Positions 1 to 6,496 are shown, numbered from the stretch's first letter. The stretch is DNA of 7,832 nt from Chloroflexota bacterium (GCA_022561955.1 JADFQF010000055.1:1-7832), one strand, 5' to 3'. A program made the numbers and translations. The notes: generated by a model not told the origin, from the letters alone.

Positions 1-777
1 CGCCTTGATGCACAGGTCGTCCATCATCTCCAGGGCGGCGGTAACGATGCCCGCGCCTATGATGCCGGAAACCGCGGCACTGGCGTGGTCCAGCTCTCGA
101 AACACGGCCAGGAGCGTCTTTACGGCCTCGGGTTCCCTTAGCAGCCTCACCACGACCTTGGTGACGATGGCCAGAGTGCCCTCGGAGCCGACCATGATGC
201 CCCTGAGATCGTAGCCCGGACTCTCGCGGGTCTTGCCGCCCAGCCACTGTACGGAGCCGTCGGCCAAAACGACCTCGAGGCCGAGGATGTGGTTCGTCGT
301 CACGCCGTAGGCAAGGCAGTGGGGGCCGCCGGAGTTTTCCGCGACGTTGCCGCCGATGGTGCACGCCCGCTGGCTGGAAGGGTCGGGGGCGTAGTAGAGC
401 CCGTGCTTTGACGCGGCCTCGGTAAGCTCAATATTGACGAGCCCCGGCTCGACTACCGCAAGCTGGTTCTCGGCGTCGATCTCGAGGATATTCGTCATGC
501 GGGTGAGCGAAATCACGACGCCGCCCAACTCTGCGATTGCGCCGCCGCTGAGGCCGGTGCCCGCGCCTCGCGCGACTATCGGCTGGTCGTATCGCCGGGC
601 GATCTTGACGACCTCGGAGACCTCTTCGGTGGAGTTGGGTATCACCACGGCCGCGGGCGTAGCCTTGTCCACGGAGCCGTCGTATTCATAGACGATCAGG
701 TCCTCCGGGGTATGCACCACGTAGGTGTCCCCGACGACCGCCTTCAGCTCACTTAACAGGGTTTTGGATTCGGCCAC
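1..777 (-). CDS. glcD: FAD-binding oxidase, GlcD / glycolate oxidase subunit type (N-terminal 259 residues; C-terminus outside window)
   Basis: This is probably the FAD-linked subunit oxidising a 2-hydroxy acid (glycolate or D-lactate type) in the cytoplasm or at the membrane. The sequence shows the PCMH/FAD_binding_4 fold. RGAGTGLSGG at residues 70-79 is the flavin pyrophosphate loop. PDPSSQ then TIGGNVAENSGG at 131-151 is the highly conserved GlcD block, followed by GYDL at 188-191 and GSEGTL at 197-202. The C-terminal FAD-oxidase domain has only just begun at the window edge; the family is usually about 460-480 residues. The start is GTG at 777, with AGAGG six bases upstream and an in-frame TAG at 787-789, leaving no other usable start. 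It is the first gene behind the promoter at 805-834. Substrate is not settled: D-lactate dehydrogenases and alkyl-DHAP synthase relatives share these motifs. Confidence 0.93.
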   Translation of the reverse strand, partial: MAESKTLLSELKAVVGDTYVVHTPEDLIVYEYDGSVDKATPAAVVIPNSTEEVSEVVKIARRYDQPIVARGAGTGLSGGAIAELGGVVISLTRMTNILEIDAENQLAVVEPGLVNIELTEAASKHGLYYAPDPSSQRACTIGGNVAENSGGPHCLAYGVTTNHILGLEVVLADGSVQWLGGKTRESPGYDLRGIMVGSEGTLAIVTKVVVRLLREPEAVKTLLAVFRELDHASAAVSGIIGAGIVTAALEMMDDLCIKA

Positions 778-804
778 GTCACGCCTCTAATAACCGTGCG
801 TACG

Positions 805-834
805 ATGATAGAGGATTGCAAACATGTAGCGCAA
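805..834 (-). promoter_or_regulatory. Candidate sigma70-type promoter for the glcD-type gene
   Basis: On the minus strand TTGCGC (834-829) and TATCAT (810-805) are separated by 18 bases. The -10 matches consensus at 5 of 6 positions; the -35 matches only in TTG. Transcription would begin near 798, giving a leader of about 20 bases that carries the AGAGG ribosome site. Inferred from sequence match only. Confidence 0.45.
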
Positions 835-926
835 GCATTGTGTAGCCGCGCGGATGGTAATGCTCAGGTCTTTCGCAAAAAGGCGGACGCCTCGTTCCCA
901 CTCGCCCGCCCTTGGGATTTATGTTT

Positions 927-945
927 CTGGGGGCACATCCCCCAG
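927..945. repeat. Hairpin, 7-bp stem, at the edge of the repeat region
   Basis: CTGGGGG and CCCCCAG flank a 5-base loop (CACAT) in a perfect inverted repeat. It sits about 20 bases left of the tandem hairpin array and appears to belong to the same non-coding repeat region. Apart from the promoter near 805-834, I see no gene between 778 and 926. Confidence 0.6.
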
Positions 946-966
946 ACCCTCTTTGTACAGACCGGG

Positions 967-1210
967 GACGAGACCCCCTGTAGTCCCCCTTCGTAAGGGG
1001 GACGGCATTTTCCCCCTCCTTGCGAAGGAGGGGGCCAGGGAGGTCAGATGCGACACAATACTTCGATAGAGCCGGCGACGAGACCCCCTGTGGTCCCCCT
1101 TCACAAGGGGGACGGCATCTTTCCCCCTCCTTGCGAAGGAGGGGCCAGGGGAGGTCAGATGTGACACATTACTTCAACAGAGCCGGCGAGGTAACCCCCT
1201 GTAGGCCCCC
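967..1210. repeat. Tandem ~110-bp intergenic repeat (2.2 copies), each full unit carrying two GC-rich hairpins
   Basis: Unit 1 is 967-1076, unit 2 is 1077-1187 and a partial third unit is 1188-1210. Each begins GACGAGACCCCCTGT or a variant. By eye roughly nine in ten positions agree between units 1 and 2. Unit 1 has a 9-bp stem (983-991 with 995-1003, loop CGT) and a 10-bp stem (1012-1021 with 1025-1034, loop GCG). Unit 2 has matching stems at 1093-1101/1105-1113 (loop CAC) and 1124-1132/1136-1144 (loop GCG). Both stems of the first hairpin are unchanged while its loop differs, as expected if structure is conserved. The array lies downstream of the glycosyltransferase stop and upstream of the glcD-type promoter, so it could shape mRNA ends, but no run of U follows the stems on the minus strand. 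Short open frames on both strands here are low-complexity artefacts of the repeat. Confidence 0.85.
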
Positions 1211-1244
1211 ATTACGATTCTGAAATAGTTCCTATGGGGTTATC

Positions 1245-1898
1245 CTACAGAGAATTCGAGGGGCGCCACATCCTGCCGGTGCCGTTCAGGCCATCAGACG
1301 ATTGGGTGGGAGGCAGGCCCTGATAGTAAAGGGGCCTGGGAATGCGCACCGGCGTGCATCCGCTGGCGGCCAGATATCGGTCCAGGAAGTCCTTTGCGGC
1401 CTCCCCAAGCGCTCGATACCCGCCGATGTCCCTTGCGATGCTGGTCTTCATGAGTGCACCCTCAACGATGAGGTCGGAGGAACTGAACGACTCTATCTCC
1501 ACGTGCCTGTGAGTCTCCTCGGACAGTGAGACCTCGTAGCGGTCGCAGAAGACGAACTCGGTCTCATTCGCTTCGGCGTGGGCCGTGCTTTGAGCCAGCA
1601 TCTCCCGGTCCAGGGCGTCGCTGGAGTTGAGCATGGTGAAATATCGCCCCTGCAGAGCCTCCAGGCCGCTGTTAAAGGAGGCGGCCTGACCTCGCGACAC
1701 GGGCAGGCGAAGGTATCGAAAGTTTCCGAAAAGTTTCCTGTAGATGCCCGCGATTTCCGAGGTCCTGTCATTGGACCCATCATCGACGAGCAGCACCTCG
1801 TAATCAGAGGTCGGTACGGACTGGTGCAGAGCGCTGTATAGGGCTGATTCCAACATACCGGCGCCGTTTGCCGAGGTGACGATAATAGAAGCTAACAA
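1245..1898 (-). CDS. Small family 2 glycosyltransferase
   Basis: Probably transfers a sugar from a nucleotide-sugar to a glycan or lipid acceptor at the cytoplasmic side. The GT-A fold is visible: LASIIVTSANGAGML (residues 2-16) is the first strand and nucleotide loop, YEVLLVDDGSNDRT (33-46) carries the VDDGS motif, and RGQAASFNSGLE (69-80) matches the usual G-x-x-x-A-x-N-x-G segment. The position of the LDADD metal motif reads LNSSD (90-94), so two acidic residues of the DxD motif are replaced. Asp170 (AAKDFLDRYL) lies where the ED base is expected. No membrane segment is evident. At 217 residues it is little more than the catalytic domain. The start is TTG at 1898, with GGAGAG nine bases upstream; the frame is closed by TGA at 1929-1931. 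It stands alone, with no sugar-pathway neighbours, so acceptor and product are unknown. Confidence 0.85.
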   Translation of the reverse strand: MLASIIVTSANGAGMLESALYSALHQSVPTSDYEVLLVDDGSNDRTSEIAGIYRKLFGNFRYLRLPVSRGQAASFNSGLEALQGRYFTMLNSSDALDREMLAQSTAHAEANETEFVFCDRYEVSLSEETHRHVEIESFSSSDLIVEGALMKTSIARDIGGYRALGEAAKDFLDRYLAASGCTPVRIPRPLYYQGLPPTQSSDGLNGTGRMWRPSNSL

Positions 1899-2199
1899 TA
1901 GGCGTTGCTCTCCGATTTGCCTCAGTGTTCACCGCCGTACAAAGGGGCTCGTGCGATGTCATACCCCATATCCTCAGTTAAACTCACGGCGGTTCGGCCC
2001 TACTGTGACAGGCAACCAACATTGCGTGGTAAACACACGTATGTATCGTCACGGGGGTTACTTGGATGGTCGAGGGTGAAGACCCATAGGGCCGCCCGGA
2101 ACGGGCAGCCCACGACCGCTCATGCTCGAAGACACATGAAATCGCTTGGATGTCCGATGTAGCGGTTCTGCGGCTCAGATAGCTAGTTCGGGCAGGCCG
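1899..2199. other. Intergenic stretch, no gene seen
   Basis: About 300 bases between the Trx9-type and glycosyltransferase genes. Short open frames lack ribosome sites and family resemblance, and no tRNA shape is seen. Two pairings are visible: the 8-bp inverted repeat annotated separately, and a small GC-rich hairpin at 2090-2110 with one mismatch. The glycosyltransferase promoter should lie here but I find no convincing -10/-35 pair. Confidence 0.6.
1931..1993. repeat. 8-bp inverted repeat upstream of the glycosyltransferase
   Basis: ACCGCCGT at 1931-1938 and ACGGCGGT at 1986-1993 are perfect reverse complements 47 bases apart. They lie 33-95 bases upstream of the TTG start at 1898. They could be paired regulator half-sites, or chance in GC-rich DNA. 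Confidence 0.35.
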
Positions 2200-2826
2200 C
2201 TAGTCCTGCGGCGGCCACTTCGTTCCGCCGACGGCAGGCCGCTCGCTCGGGGAGAGCGATAGCCCTTTGGCCACGACATCGCCGAATGCTTGCAAGATGA
2301 CGTTGCCCCAGTCACGGGCGCGCTGCACGCGGAATTCGGTACGCCTGCCGCCGCGCTGTCTCCGGGCCTCCGCTTCGCCCTCGGAGGCCAGCTCTTTGGC
2401 GATCATCTCGTCCATCGCGTCGATGTCCGGGACCAGCTCATTGGCCGTCTCAACGAATATGGCGACCTCCCGCATCGATTCGTCGTAGGCCACGAATACA
2501 GGCACGGTGCCCGCGCGGCCTTCCGGCAGGAATCCGTTGGTCAGCTCCAGCTCTTCATCTCGATTGAAGACGCTCAGCGACAGCCCGTCCGTAGAGTCCG
2601 CAAGCCTCAATATCGCCGGCGTCGTGCTCATTGCATCGCCGCACCAGTCGGCCGTAAAGACCGCCAGCTTGAGCGGCTTTTCCATGCCGTCGAACTGCGC
2701 CCGAACGTCCCTGGCGACCTCGACCTTCTCGTATATGTCCACGAAAGGCTGCTTGTTGACTTTGATCTGGTCGATATACTGCCGGGTCGTCATCCCAGTG
2801 TTGAATTTTTCTTCCGTAAGCGCCAT
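2200..2826 (-). CDS. Thioredoxin family protein, Thioredoxin_9 type (CGDA active site)
   Basis: A cytoplasmic thioredoxin-fold protein of unproven reaction. Residues 1-50 form a helical N-terminus (TTRQYIDQIKVN). The fold core starts at LKLAVFTADWCGDAM (52-66), with one nucleophilic cysteine, Cys62, and Ala65 where thioredoxins have the second cysteine. The cis-proline loop is GTVPVF (106-111). Residues 142-171 are charged and helical (EAEARRQRGGRR), followed by a 30-40 residue tail. From memory, Bacillus-type Thioredoxin_9 proteins share the ADWCGDAM pattern and basic C-terminal helix, so the missing resolving cysteine is probably a family trait rather than decay. A protein with one active-site cysteine suggests glutathione, bacillithiol or partner-dependent chemistry. 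The ATG at 2826 has AAGGAGG seven bases upstream. The gene follows a glutaredoxin-like gene by 56 bases, presumably in one operon. Confidence 0.85.
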   Translation of the reverse strand: MALTEEKFNTGMTTRQYIDQIKVNKQPFVDIYEKVEVARDVRAQFDGMEKPLKLAVFTADWCGDAMSTTPAILRLADSTDGLSLSVFNRDEELELTNGFLPEGRAGTVPVFVAYDESMREVAIFVETANELVPDIDAMDEMIAKELASEGEAEARRQRGGRRTEFRVQRARDWGNVILQAFGDVVAKGLSLSPSERPAVGGTKWPPQD

Positions 2827-2882
2827 TTGAACCCCTCCTTTGCGAGTATCGTCGACGGGCTAACAGCCCATCATCCGATGTC

Positions 2883-3098
2883 TCAACCGACCTCTCCCTC
2901 GAAGCCGACCTCGACCCTTCCGTCGGAATAGACGATGATCGGCACCGTATCGCCAAAGCCCAGCGCCTCATCCAGCGTATCCTGGCTCTGATCGACGCGG
3001 CGCTCGTTGTAGGCGACACCCTCGCGGGCCCAGGCATCGCGCAGCTTGTCGCATGTCGGACAGACGGTCAGCGTGTAGACGATGGGAACGTCGCTCAT
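2883..3098 (-). CDS. Glutaredoxin-like small dithiol protein (CPTC)
   Basis: A 71-residue glutaredoxin-fold protein, probably an electron donor or thiol-disulfide exchanger in the cytoplasm. IVYTLTVCPTCDKLRDAW (residues 6-23) gives strand 1, the dithiol CPTC (Cys13, Cys16) and helix 1. DTVPIIVYSDG (50-60) gives the cis-proline loop and strand 3. The C-terminal GG motif of glutathione-binding glutaredoxins is replaced by GFEGEVG, so glutathione binding is uncertain and an NrdH-like or partner-specific role is possible. I chose the ATG at 3098 because a perfect GGAGGT sits four bases before it; an in-frame GTG at 3110 would overlap that site. It is the first gene behind the promoter at 3127-3154 and is followed by the single-cysteine thioredoxin. 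The pair may be redox partners (inference). Confidence 0.85.
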   Translation of the reverse strand: MSDVPIVYTLTVCPTCDKLRDAWAREGVAYNERRVDQSQDTLDEALGFGDTVPIIVYSDGRVEVGFEGEVG

Positions 3099-3126
3099 GA
3101 TTACCTCCACGTCCTGGTGCGTCTAT

Positions 3127-3154
3127 ATTATATCGGGCCGGTCCCTGCTGTCAT
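3127..3154 (-). promoter_or_regulatory. Near-consensus sigma70-type promoter for the glutaredoxin-thioredoxin operon
   Basis: On the minus strand ATGACA (3154-3149, 5 of 6) and a perfect TATAAT (3132-3127) are separated by 16 bases. Transcription would start near 3120, about 22 bases before the glutaredoxin ATG. The promoter lies in the 76-base gap after the EamA gene stop, so the redox pair need not depend on read-through from the SDR-permease operon. No hairpin-plus-U terminator separates the two units. Confidence 0.7.
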
Positions 3155-3174
3155 GAGAGACCCGCGACCGCCAT

Positions 3175-4050
3175 TCACGGCGCCAAGGCTATCAGGACCA
3201 GGCCCGCTGCTATCATGCCGGAGCCTATGATTCTTCCTCGGCCGAAGGGCTCCTTGAGGACAAGCACGCCCAGCAGCACCCCTATGACGATGCCGACCTC
3301 CCTGGCGGGCGATATGTAGCTCACGCGGGAGAACTGGAAGGCCGTCAGCACCAGACCGTAGGCCACAAAAGTCATCATGCCCACCGCGACGATGCTCGTC
3401 GAGTTGTGGCGCCACTCCGCCCTGACAGCGGCCGTCCCGTGGGACCTGATGAGGAACGGCGCCAGTCCCAGCGCCGAACCCAGGGACATCAGGTACATAT
3501 ACAGAAAGGGCGTCACGTGGCTGACGCCTACCTTGTCCCACACCGAATATGCGGCGATGGTCGCTCCCGTAAACAGGGCGTAACGGGTCCCCGGCTCCCT
3601 GAAGAGCTTGAGTGGATCGCTAAGTATCAGGCGGAATCTTCCCCACCAGTAGACCGTGTATATGCCGGCCACGACCGTTGCGATGCCCGCCACGGCAGGG
3701 GGCGAGACGCTCTCGCCAAGCACCAGGACGCCCAGGATGGGCACGACCGCCGGGCCCATGCCCCGAGCAATGGGGTATACCACGGACAGATCGGCCCTGG
3801 CGTAGCCACGTCCCAGGAAGAAGAAGTAGAAGATGTGAAGCAGCACCGTGCCCGCCACGAAGGCCCAGCCAGTCGCATCTATGGGGTACCTAATGAGCAG
3901 AAATAAACCCAGCGGAAGCAAAACAACAGCAATGCCAACCTGGGCCAGCCAGATGAAGACCTCCTGGTTCATTCCACGCTTGGCCAGAAGGTTCCAACTG
4001 GCGTGAATCACGGCCGATAGGAGGACAAGCCCAAGAGCCAGGCCGCTCAA
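3175..4050 (-). CDS. EamA/DMT-superfamily permease
   Basis: A 291-residue inner-membrane protein, the usual size for this family, with about ten hydrophobic segments from near residue 3 to 290. The two-fold EamA repeat shows as HASWNLLAKRG (16-26) and GYARADLSVVYPIARG (82-97) with VLVLGES (108-114) in the first half. The second half has FSRVSYISPAREVG (240-253) and VLVLKEP (262-268). DMT proteins export or exchange small metabolites; the substrate cannot be read from sequence. The start is TTG at 4050, the only plausible one: the frame opens after TGA at 4072-4074, and the next GTG would cut the first membrane segment. It begins 7 bases after the SDR stop, and a GGGAGG inside the end of the SDR gene lies somewhat far upstream, which suggests translational coupling. 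The permease may handle the SDR's substrate or product (inference). Confidence 0.9.
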   Translation of the reverse strand: MSGLALGLVLLSAVIHASWNLLAKRGMNQEVFIWLAQVGIAVVLLPLGLFLLIRYPIDATGWAFVAGTVLLHIFYFFFLGRGYARADLSVVYPIARGMGPAVVPILGVLVLGESVSPPAVAGIATVVAGIYTVYWWGRFRLILSDPLKLFREPGTRYALFTGATIAAYSVWDKVGVSHVTPFLYMYLMSLGSALGLAPFLIRSHGTAAVRAEWRHNSTSIVAVGMMTFVAYGLVLTAFQFSRVSYISPAREVGIVIGVLLGVLVLKEPFGRGRIIGSGMIAAGLVLIALAP

Positions 4051-4057
4051 CGCCTGA

Positions 4058-4840
4058 TCATCTTCCTCCCGTCACCTCCAGCACTGTGCCGGTGGTGAAG
4101 CTGGCCTCATCGGACGCTAGAAAGGAGACGGCGCGGGCGATCTCCTCGGGCATGCCGGCCCGGCCCAGCGGCACGTTCCGCACCATGTCCGCCTGCTCGT
4201 CGGCGGACAGCTCTCGATATCTATCGTTGACCCGTGCGCCGTCTTCGGTGAGGATGAAGCCCGGCATGACGGCGTTGACGTAGATACCGTCGGTCGCCAG
4301 GTCCTTGGCGAGCTGATAGGTGAAACCGATAATGCCGGACTTGGCCGCCGCGTAGGGCAGGCGAATGGCGGAGGTGCCCAGGGGGCCGAAGTGACCCTTG
4401 GCGCTGGACGAGGAGATGTTGACGATGCGGCCGCTTTGCCGGGCCCGCATGTGGGGAGCCACGGCCTTGCAGCACAGAAAGGCGCTCTTGAGGTTGAGGT
4501 CCACGATGGAGTCCCACATCTCCTCGGTGACGTCCTCGATGTGCTGAACGCCCACGGTGCCGCTGCCTCCCGCGTCGTTCACGAGGACATCTATCCTGCC
4601 GAAGGCTTCGAGGGCCTTGCGGACCATGGATTCGACGTCTTCGGCGCTGGTAACGTCCACCGACATCGACAGGGCGTTGCCGCCGCGCTCTCCGACCTCC
4701 GCCGCGACTGCCGCGACCTTTTCAGCACGAATGTCTGCCAGGAGCATCTCGGCGCCCTGGTCGGCGAACTCCAAGGCGATGGCCCTGCCGAGGCCCTGCG
4801 CCGCGCCGGTGATGATGGCGGCCTTTCCTTCCAGTCGCAT
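4058..4840 (-). CDS. SDR-family NAD(P)-dependent oxidoreductase
   Basis: A classical short-chain dehydrogenase of 260 residues, typical length, oxidising or reducing a carbonyl/alcohol substrate. The cofactor loop is TGAAQGLG (11-18). Asp36 (LLADIR) at the end of strand 2 favours NAD(H) over NADP(H). NDAG (88-91) is the NNAG position, Asn116 lies in DLNLKSAF, and the catalytic set is Ser144 (NISSSS), Tyr163 and Lys167 (YAAAK). There are 18 residues between Ser144 and Tyr163 against about 12 usually, a short insertion (FGPLGTSAIR) beside the active site. NAVMPGFILT (189-198) and VLEVTGG near the C-terminus complete the pattern. The ATG at 4840 has GGGAGG four bases or so upstream. It is the first gene of a two-gene unit with the EamA permease. 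FabG-like activity is unlikely to be its sole role since no fatty acid synthesis genes are near. Confidence 0.92.
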   Translation of the reverse strand: MRLEGKAAIITGAAQGLGRAIALEFADQGAEMLLADIRAEKVAAVAAEVGERGGNALSMSVDVTSAEDVESMVRKALEAFGRIDVLVNDAGGSGTVGVQHIEDVTEEMWDSIVDLNLKSAFLCCKAVAPHMRARQSGRIVNISSSSAKGHFGPLGTSAIRLPYAAAKSGIIGFTYQLAKDLATDGIYVNAVMPGFILTEDGARVNDRYRELSADEQADMVRNVPLGRAGMPEEIARAVSFLASDEASFTTGTVLEVTGGR

Positions 4841-4997
4841 CTTCCCTCCCTGTTAACCGCGGATACTCCTGGAGGCTCAGTCCACGTTGCTGCGTATTGA
4901 GTTCGCATCCATCAGTTAGTGGAGTTTATGATGTCTAGATTTGGACTCTAAATGCAACCAAAGACAGGCCATTAGGCATACTAAACCACACACATTT

Positions 4998-5010
4998 ACG
5001 GGTATCCCGT
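4998..5010. promoter_or_regulatory. Perfect 13-bp palindrome, possible operator
   Basis: ACGGG-TAT-CCCGT reads as a 5-bp inverted repeat around a 3-base centre, about 158 bases upstream of the SDR ATG. This size and spacing suit a dimeric repressor site, but only one copy is visible. Confidence 0.3.
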
Positions 5011-5088
5011 GCAATCGCTCACGTTCCTTTTTCGTTATTGATAAAACACGAGTCTCCACCTAAAACTGGATGATATTTTTGTTTGACG

Positions 5089-5124
5089 GCTTGAGGGAAC
5101 CCCAACCATCGAATCCCCTCAAGC
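5089..5124 (-). terminator. Inverted repeat downstream of the acyl-CoA-dehydrogenase-like gene, possible transcript end
   Basis: GCTTGAGGG (5089-5097) and CCCTCAAGC (5116-5124) form a 9-bp perfect stem with an 18-base loop, 22 bases past the stop at 5147. On the minus strand it is followed by an A-rich stretch rather than a U run, so it is not a canonical intrinsic terminator. It might protect the mRNA 3' end. Confidence 0.35.
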
Positions 5125-5146
5125 AAGCCATTGGCTGAATTACAAA

Positions 5147-6334
5147 CTAACCCCAGCGCGGCTGGTCGTCGGGGTTGAGACCGAGCTTGATCTTTGCGAT
5201 GAACTCGCGGGTCAGGGTAGGGTTTGCAGGATGAATGCGACCAAGGCGGGCATCTCGGAACAGCCTTTCAAACACGCCTCCCTTGAATATGCCGAAGCCT
5301 CCCGCAAGGTCAACAGCGGTATCCGCCACCTTGAAAGCTGCCTCTACAGCCGTGTGTTTAGTTGCGAATATCTTGATGACCCAGGCCATGCCGTAGTCCA
5401 CACCGTTTGACCAGTCTTCCGCGATCTTATCAATTTGTCCCTCGACTGACTCCAGGGCCATCACCATGTCCGCGACAGCATGCTGCACTTCGGCGTTATA
5501 GATCATTGAAGGGCGGGACAGCGCGATTGAGGTCTTCGTCTTCAAGGCCTCGACGGTTTCATCGAGTGCGCGTTGACCTATTGCGTAGTAGATGTTCGCA
5601 AATCCTACGAGCGCCCACGCGAAAAGGCCGAGCACAAACAGGTCCACACCCGCTGCACCAGCAGGAACGACCCGCGCAATGTGCTCATCTGGCACGAAGG
5701 CTCCCTCAAGGTAGGTGTCTTGGCTTGCGGTTGCGCGCATACCAAGAACGTCCCACACGTTTTCATCGATGCGATAGCCCGGCGTGTCGCGCGCCATGAA
5801 GGCGTGGACCACTTTGGGCGCATCCGGGTCGCTGGTGTCCAAGCCATGAAGCCCAAGTCGAGTCCAAACAGGAGTGAGGCTGCCAAACGACTTGTGGCCC
5901 GTGAAGCGATAGCCGCCATCCACACGCTCGGCTTTCGTCGTCGAGAGAAGTATGGGGATGTCGTTGCCGCGCTCGGCGTGGCCCGCAGCAAAAATCGCGC
6001 CTTCCGCCGCTTCGCGTAGCAGCCACTCAAGCGACTTGTCGCCGGAGCGCCATACGTCTGCCGAAAGGCCGGTCCAGTAGATGTGCATGTTCAACGCCAA
6101 TGCCGTAGGCGCTGCGTGGTAGGCGAGGTGACGGGTCTCCCGCATTACCTCTGCAAAAGACATGCCGAGGCCACCCAACTCTTTAGGAACAGCCATCTTG
6201 AGGTAGTCCGTCTGTTTTATCTCGTCGAAGTCTTCCTGGAAAAAGCGGTTCTCCCTGTCGTACATCGGCGCGCGCTCAGCGCATCGAGCCAGGAGTTCGT
6301 CCGATAATATGTATTGGTTTGTAGCTGTTGCCAT
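5147..6334 (-). CDS. Acyl-CoA dehydrogenase-fold flavoprotein lacking the usual C-terminal catalytic Glu
   Basis: A 395-residue protein with the three-part acyl-CoA dehydrogenase architecture. An N-terminal helical domain (about 1-110) includes YLKMAVPKELGGLGMSF (44-60). The central beta domain has GHAERGNDIP (118-127), GYRFTGHKSFGS (141-152) and VLGMRATASQDT (196-207). The C-terminal helical domain has the FAD-contacting segment DLAGGFGIFKGG (342-353) and LFRDARLGRIHPANPT (358-373). Where acyl-CoA dehydrogenases carry YEGT with the catalytic glutamate, this reads HPAN (368-371), so a simple dehydrogenase reaction is doubtful. Group-D flavin monooxygenases (HsaA/DszC-like) share the fold without that Glu, and some dehydrogenases place the base on helix G, where LDETVE (257-262) is present. 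I chose the ATG at 6334 (AGGAAGGGG just before it). An upstream in-frame ATG at 6517 lies above the promoter and adds 61 residues of non-homologous sequence. It seems to be monocistronic. Confidence 0.88.
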   Translation of the reverse strand: MATATNQYILSDELLARCAERAPMYDRENRFFQEDFDEIKQTDYLKMAVPKELGGLGMSFAEVMRETRHLAYHAAPTALALNMHIYWTGLSADVWRSGDKSLEWLLREAAEGAIFAAGHAERGNDIPILLSTTKAERVDGGYRFTGHKSFGSLTPVWTRLGLHGLDTSDPDAPKVVHAFMARDTPGYRIDENVWDVLGMRATASQDTYLEGAFVPDEHIARVVPAGAAGVDLFVLGLFAWALVGFANIYYAIGQRALDETVEALKTKTSIALSRPSMIYNAEVQHAVADMVMALESVEGQIDKIAEDWSNGVDYGMAWVIKIFATKHTAVEAAFKVADTAVDLAGGFGIFKGGVFERLFRDARLGRIHPANPTLTREFIAKIKLGLNPDDQPRWG

Positions 6335-6467
6335 GATCCCCTTCCTCATATTATTTTGATTTCGCAGTACTGAACTTAGTGGGTGATGGAGTCTAACGAG
6401 ACGCTTAATCCATGTTTCCCAAAAGGAATCCAGTGCTTGCGTAAACGCACGGTCCTGCGACGGCACA

Positions 6468-6496
6468 ACTGTACGATTGCACTCCGATGTTGTCAA
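6468..6496 (-). promoter_or_regulatory. Strong sigma70-type promoter for the acyl-CoA-dehydrogenase-like gene
   Basis: On the minus strand a perfect TTGACA (6496-6491) is followed after 17 bases by TACAGT (6473-6468, 4 of 6). Transcription would start near 6461, leaving a leader of about 127 bases before the ATG at 6334. The -35 overlaps the stop codon of the gene-tail remnant at 6493-6636, so this promoter lies at or next to a rearrangement scar. Confidence 0.6.

Larger units (their letters stand above)
4841..5146. other. AT-richer intergenic region upstream of the SDR gene
   Basis: These 306 bases hold no gene and look lower in GC than the flanking genes. They contain a 13-bp palindrome (4998-5010) and a 9-bp inverted repeat (5089-5124), annotated separately. 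The SDR promoter should lie here, but no -35/-10 pair of good quality stood out on the minus strand. Confidence 0.6.

Noticed and set aside
967..1210. CRISPR array
   Set aside because: Only 2.2 long units (about 110 bp) with no short repeat-spacer alternation and no cas genes.
919..1223. Short open frames on both strands across the 110-bp repeat
   Set aside because: They translate the hairpin repeat itself (SFARRGK-type peptides) and have no codon-usage or ribosome-site support.
1899..2199. Possible tRNA or small RNA gene
   Set aside because: No cloverleaf arms, T-loop motif or promoter-terminator pair could be identified.
2290..2931. 213-codon plus-strand open frame overlapping the Trx9 and Grx genes
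   Set aside because: Wholly antisense to well-supported genes, no ribosome site, and Arg/His/Leu-rich translation typical of the complementary strand of GC-rich coding DNA.
3406..3906. 166-codon plus-strand frame over the EamA gene
   Set aside because: Antisense to an intact permease; hydrophilic and low-complexity translation.
4391..4900. 169-codon plus-strand open frame over the SDR gene
   Set aside because: Antisense shadow of a clear SDR; the translation resembles no family.
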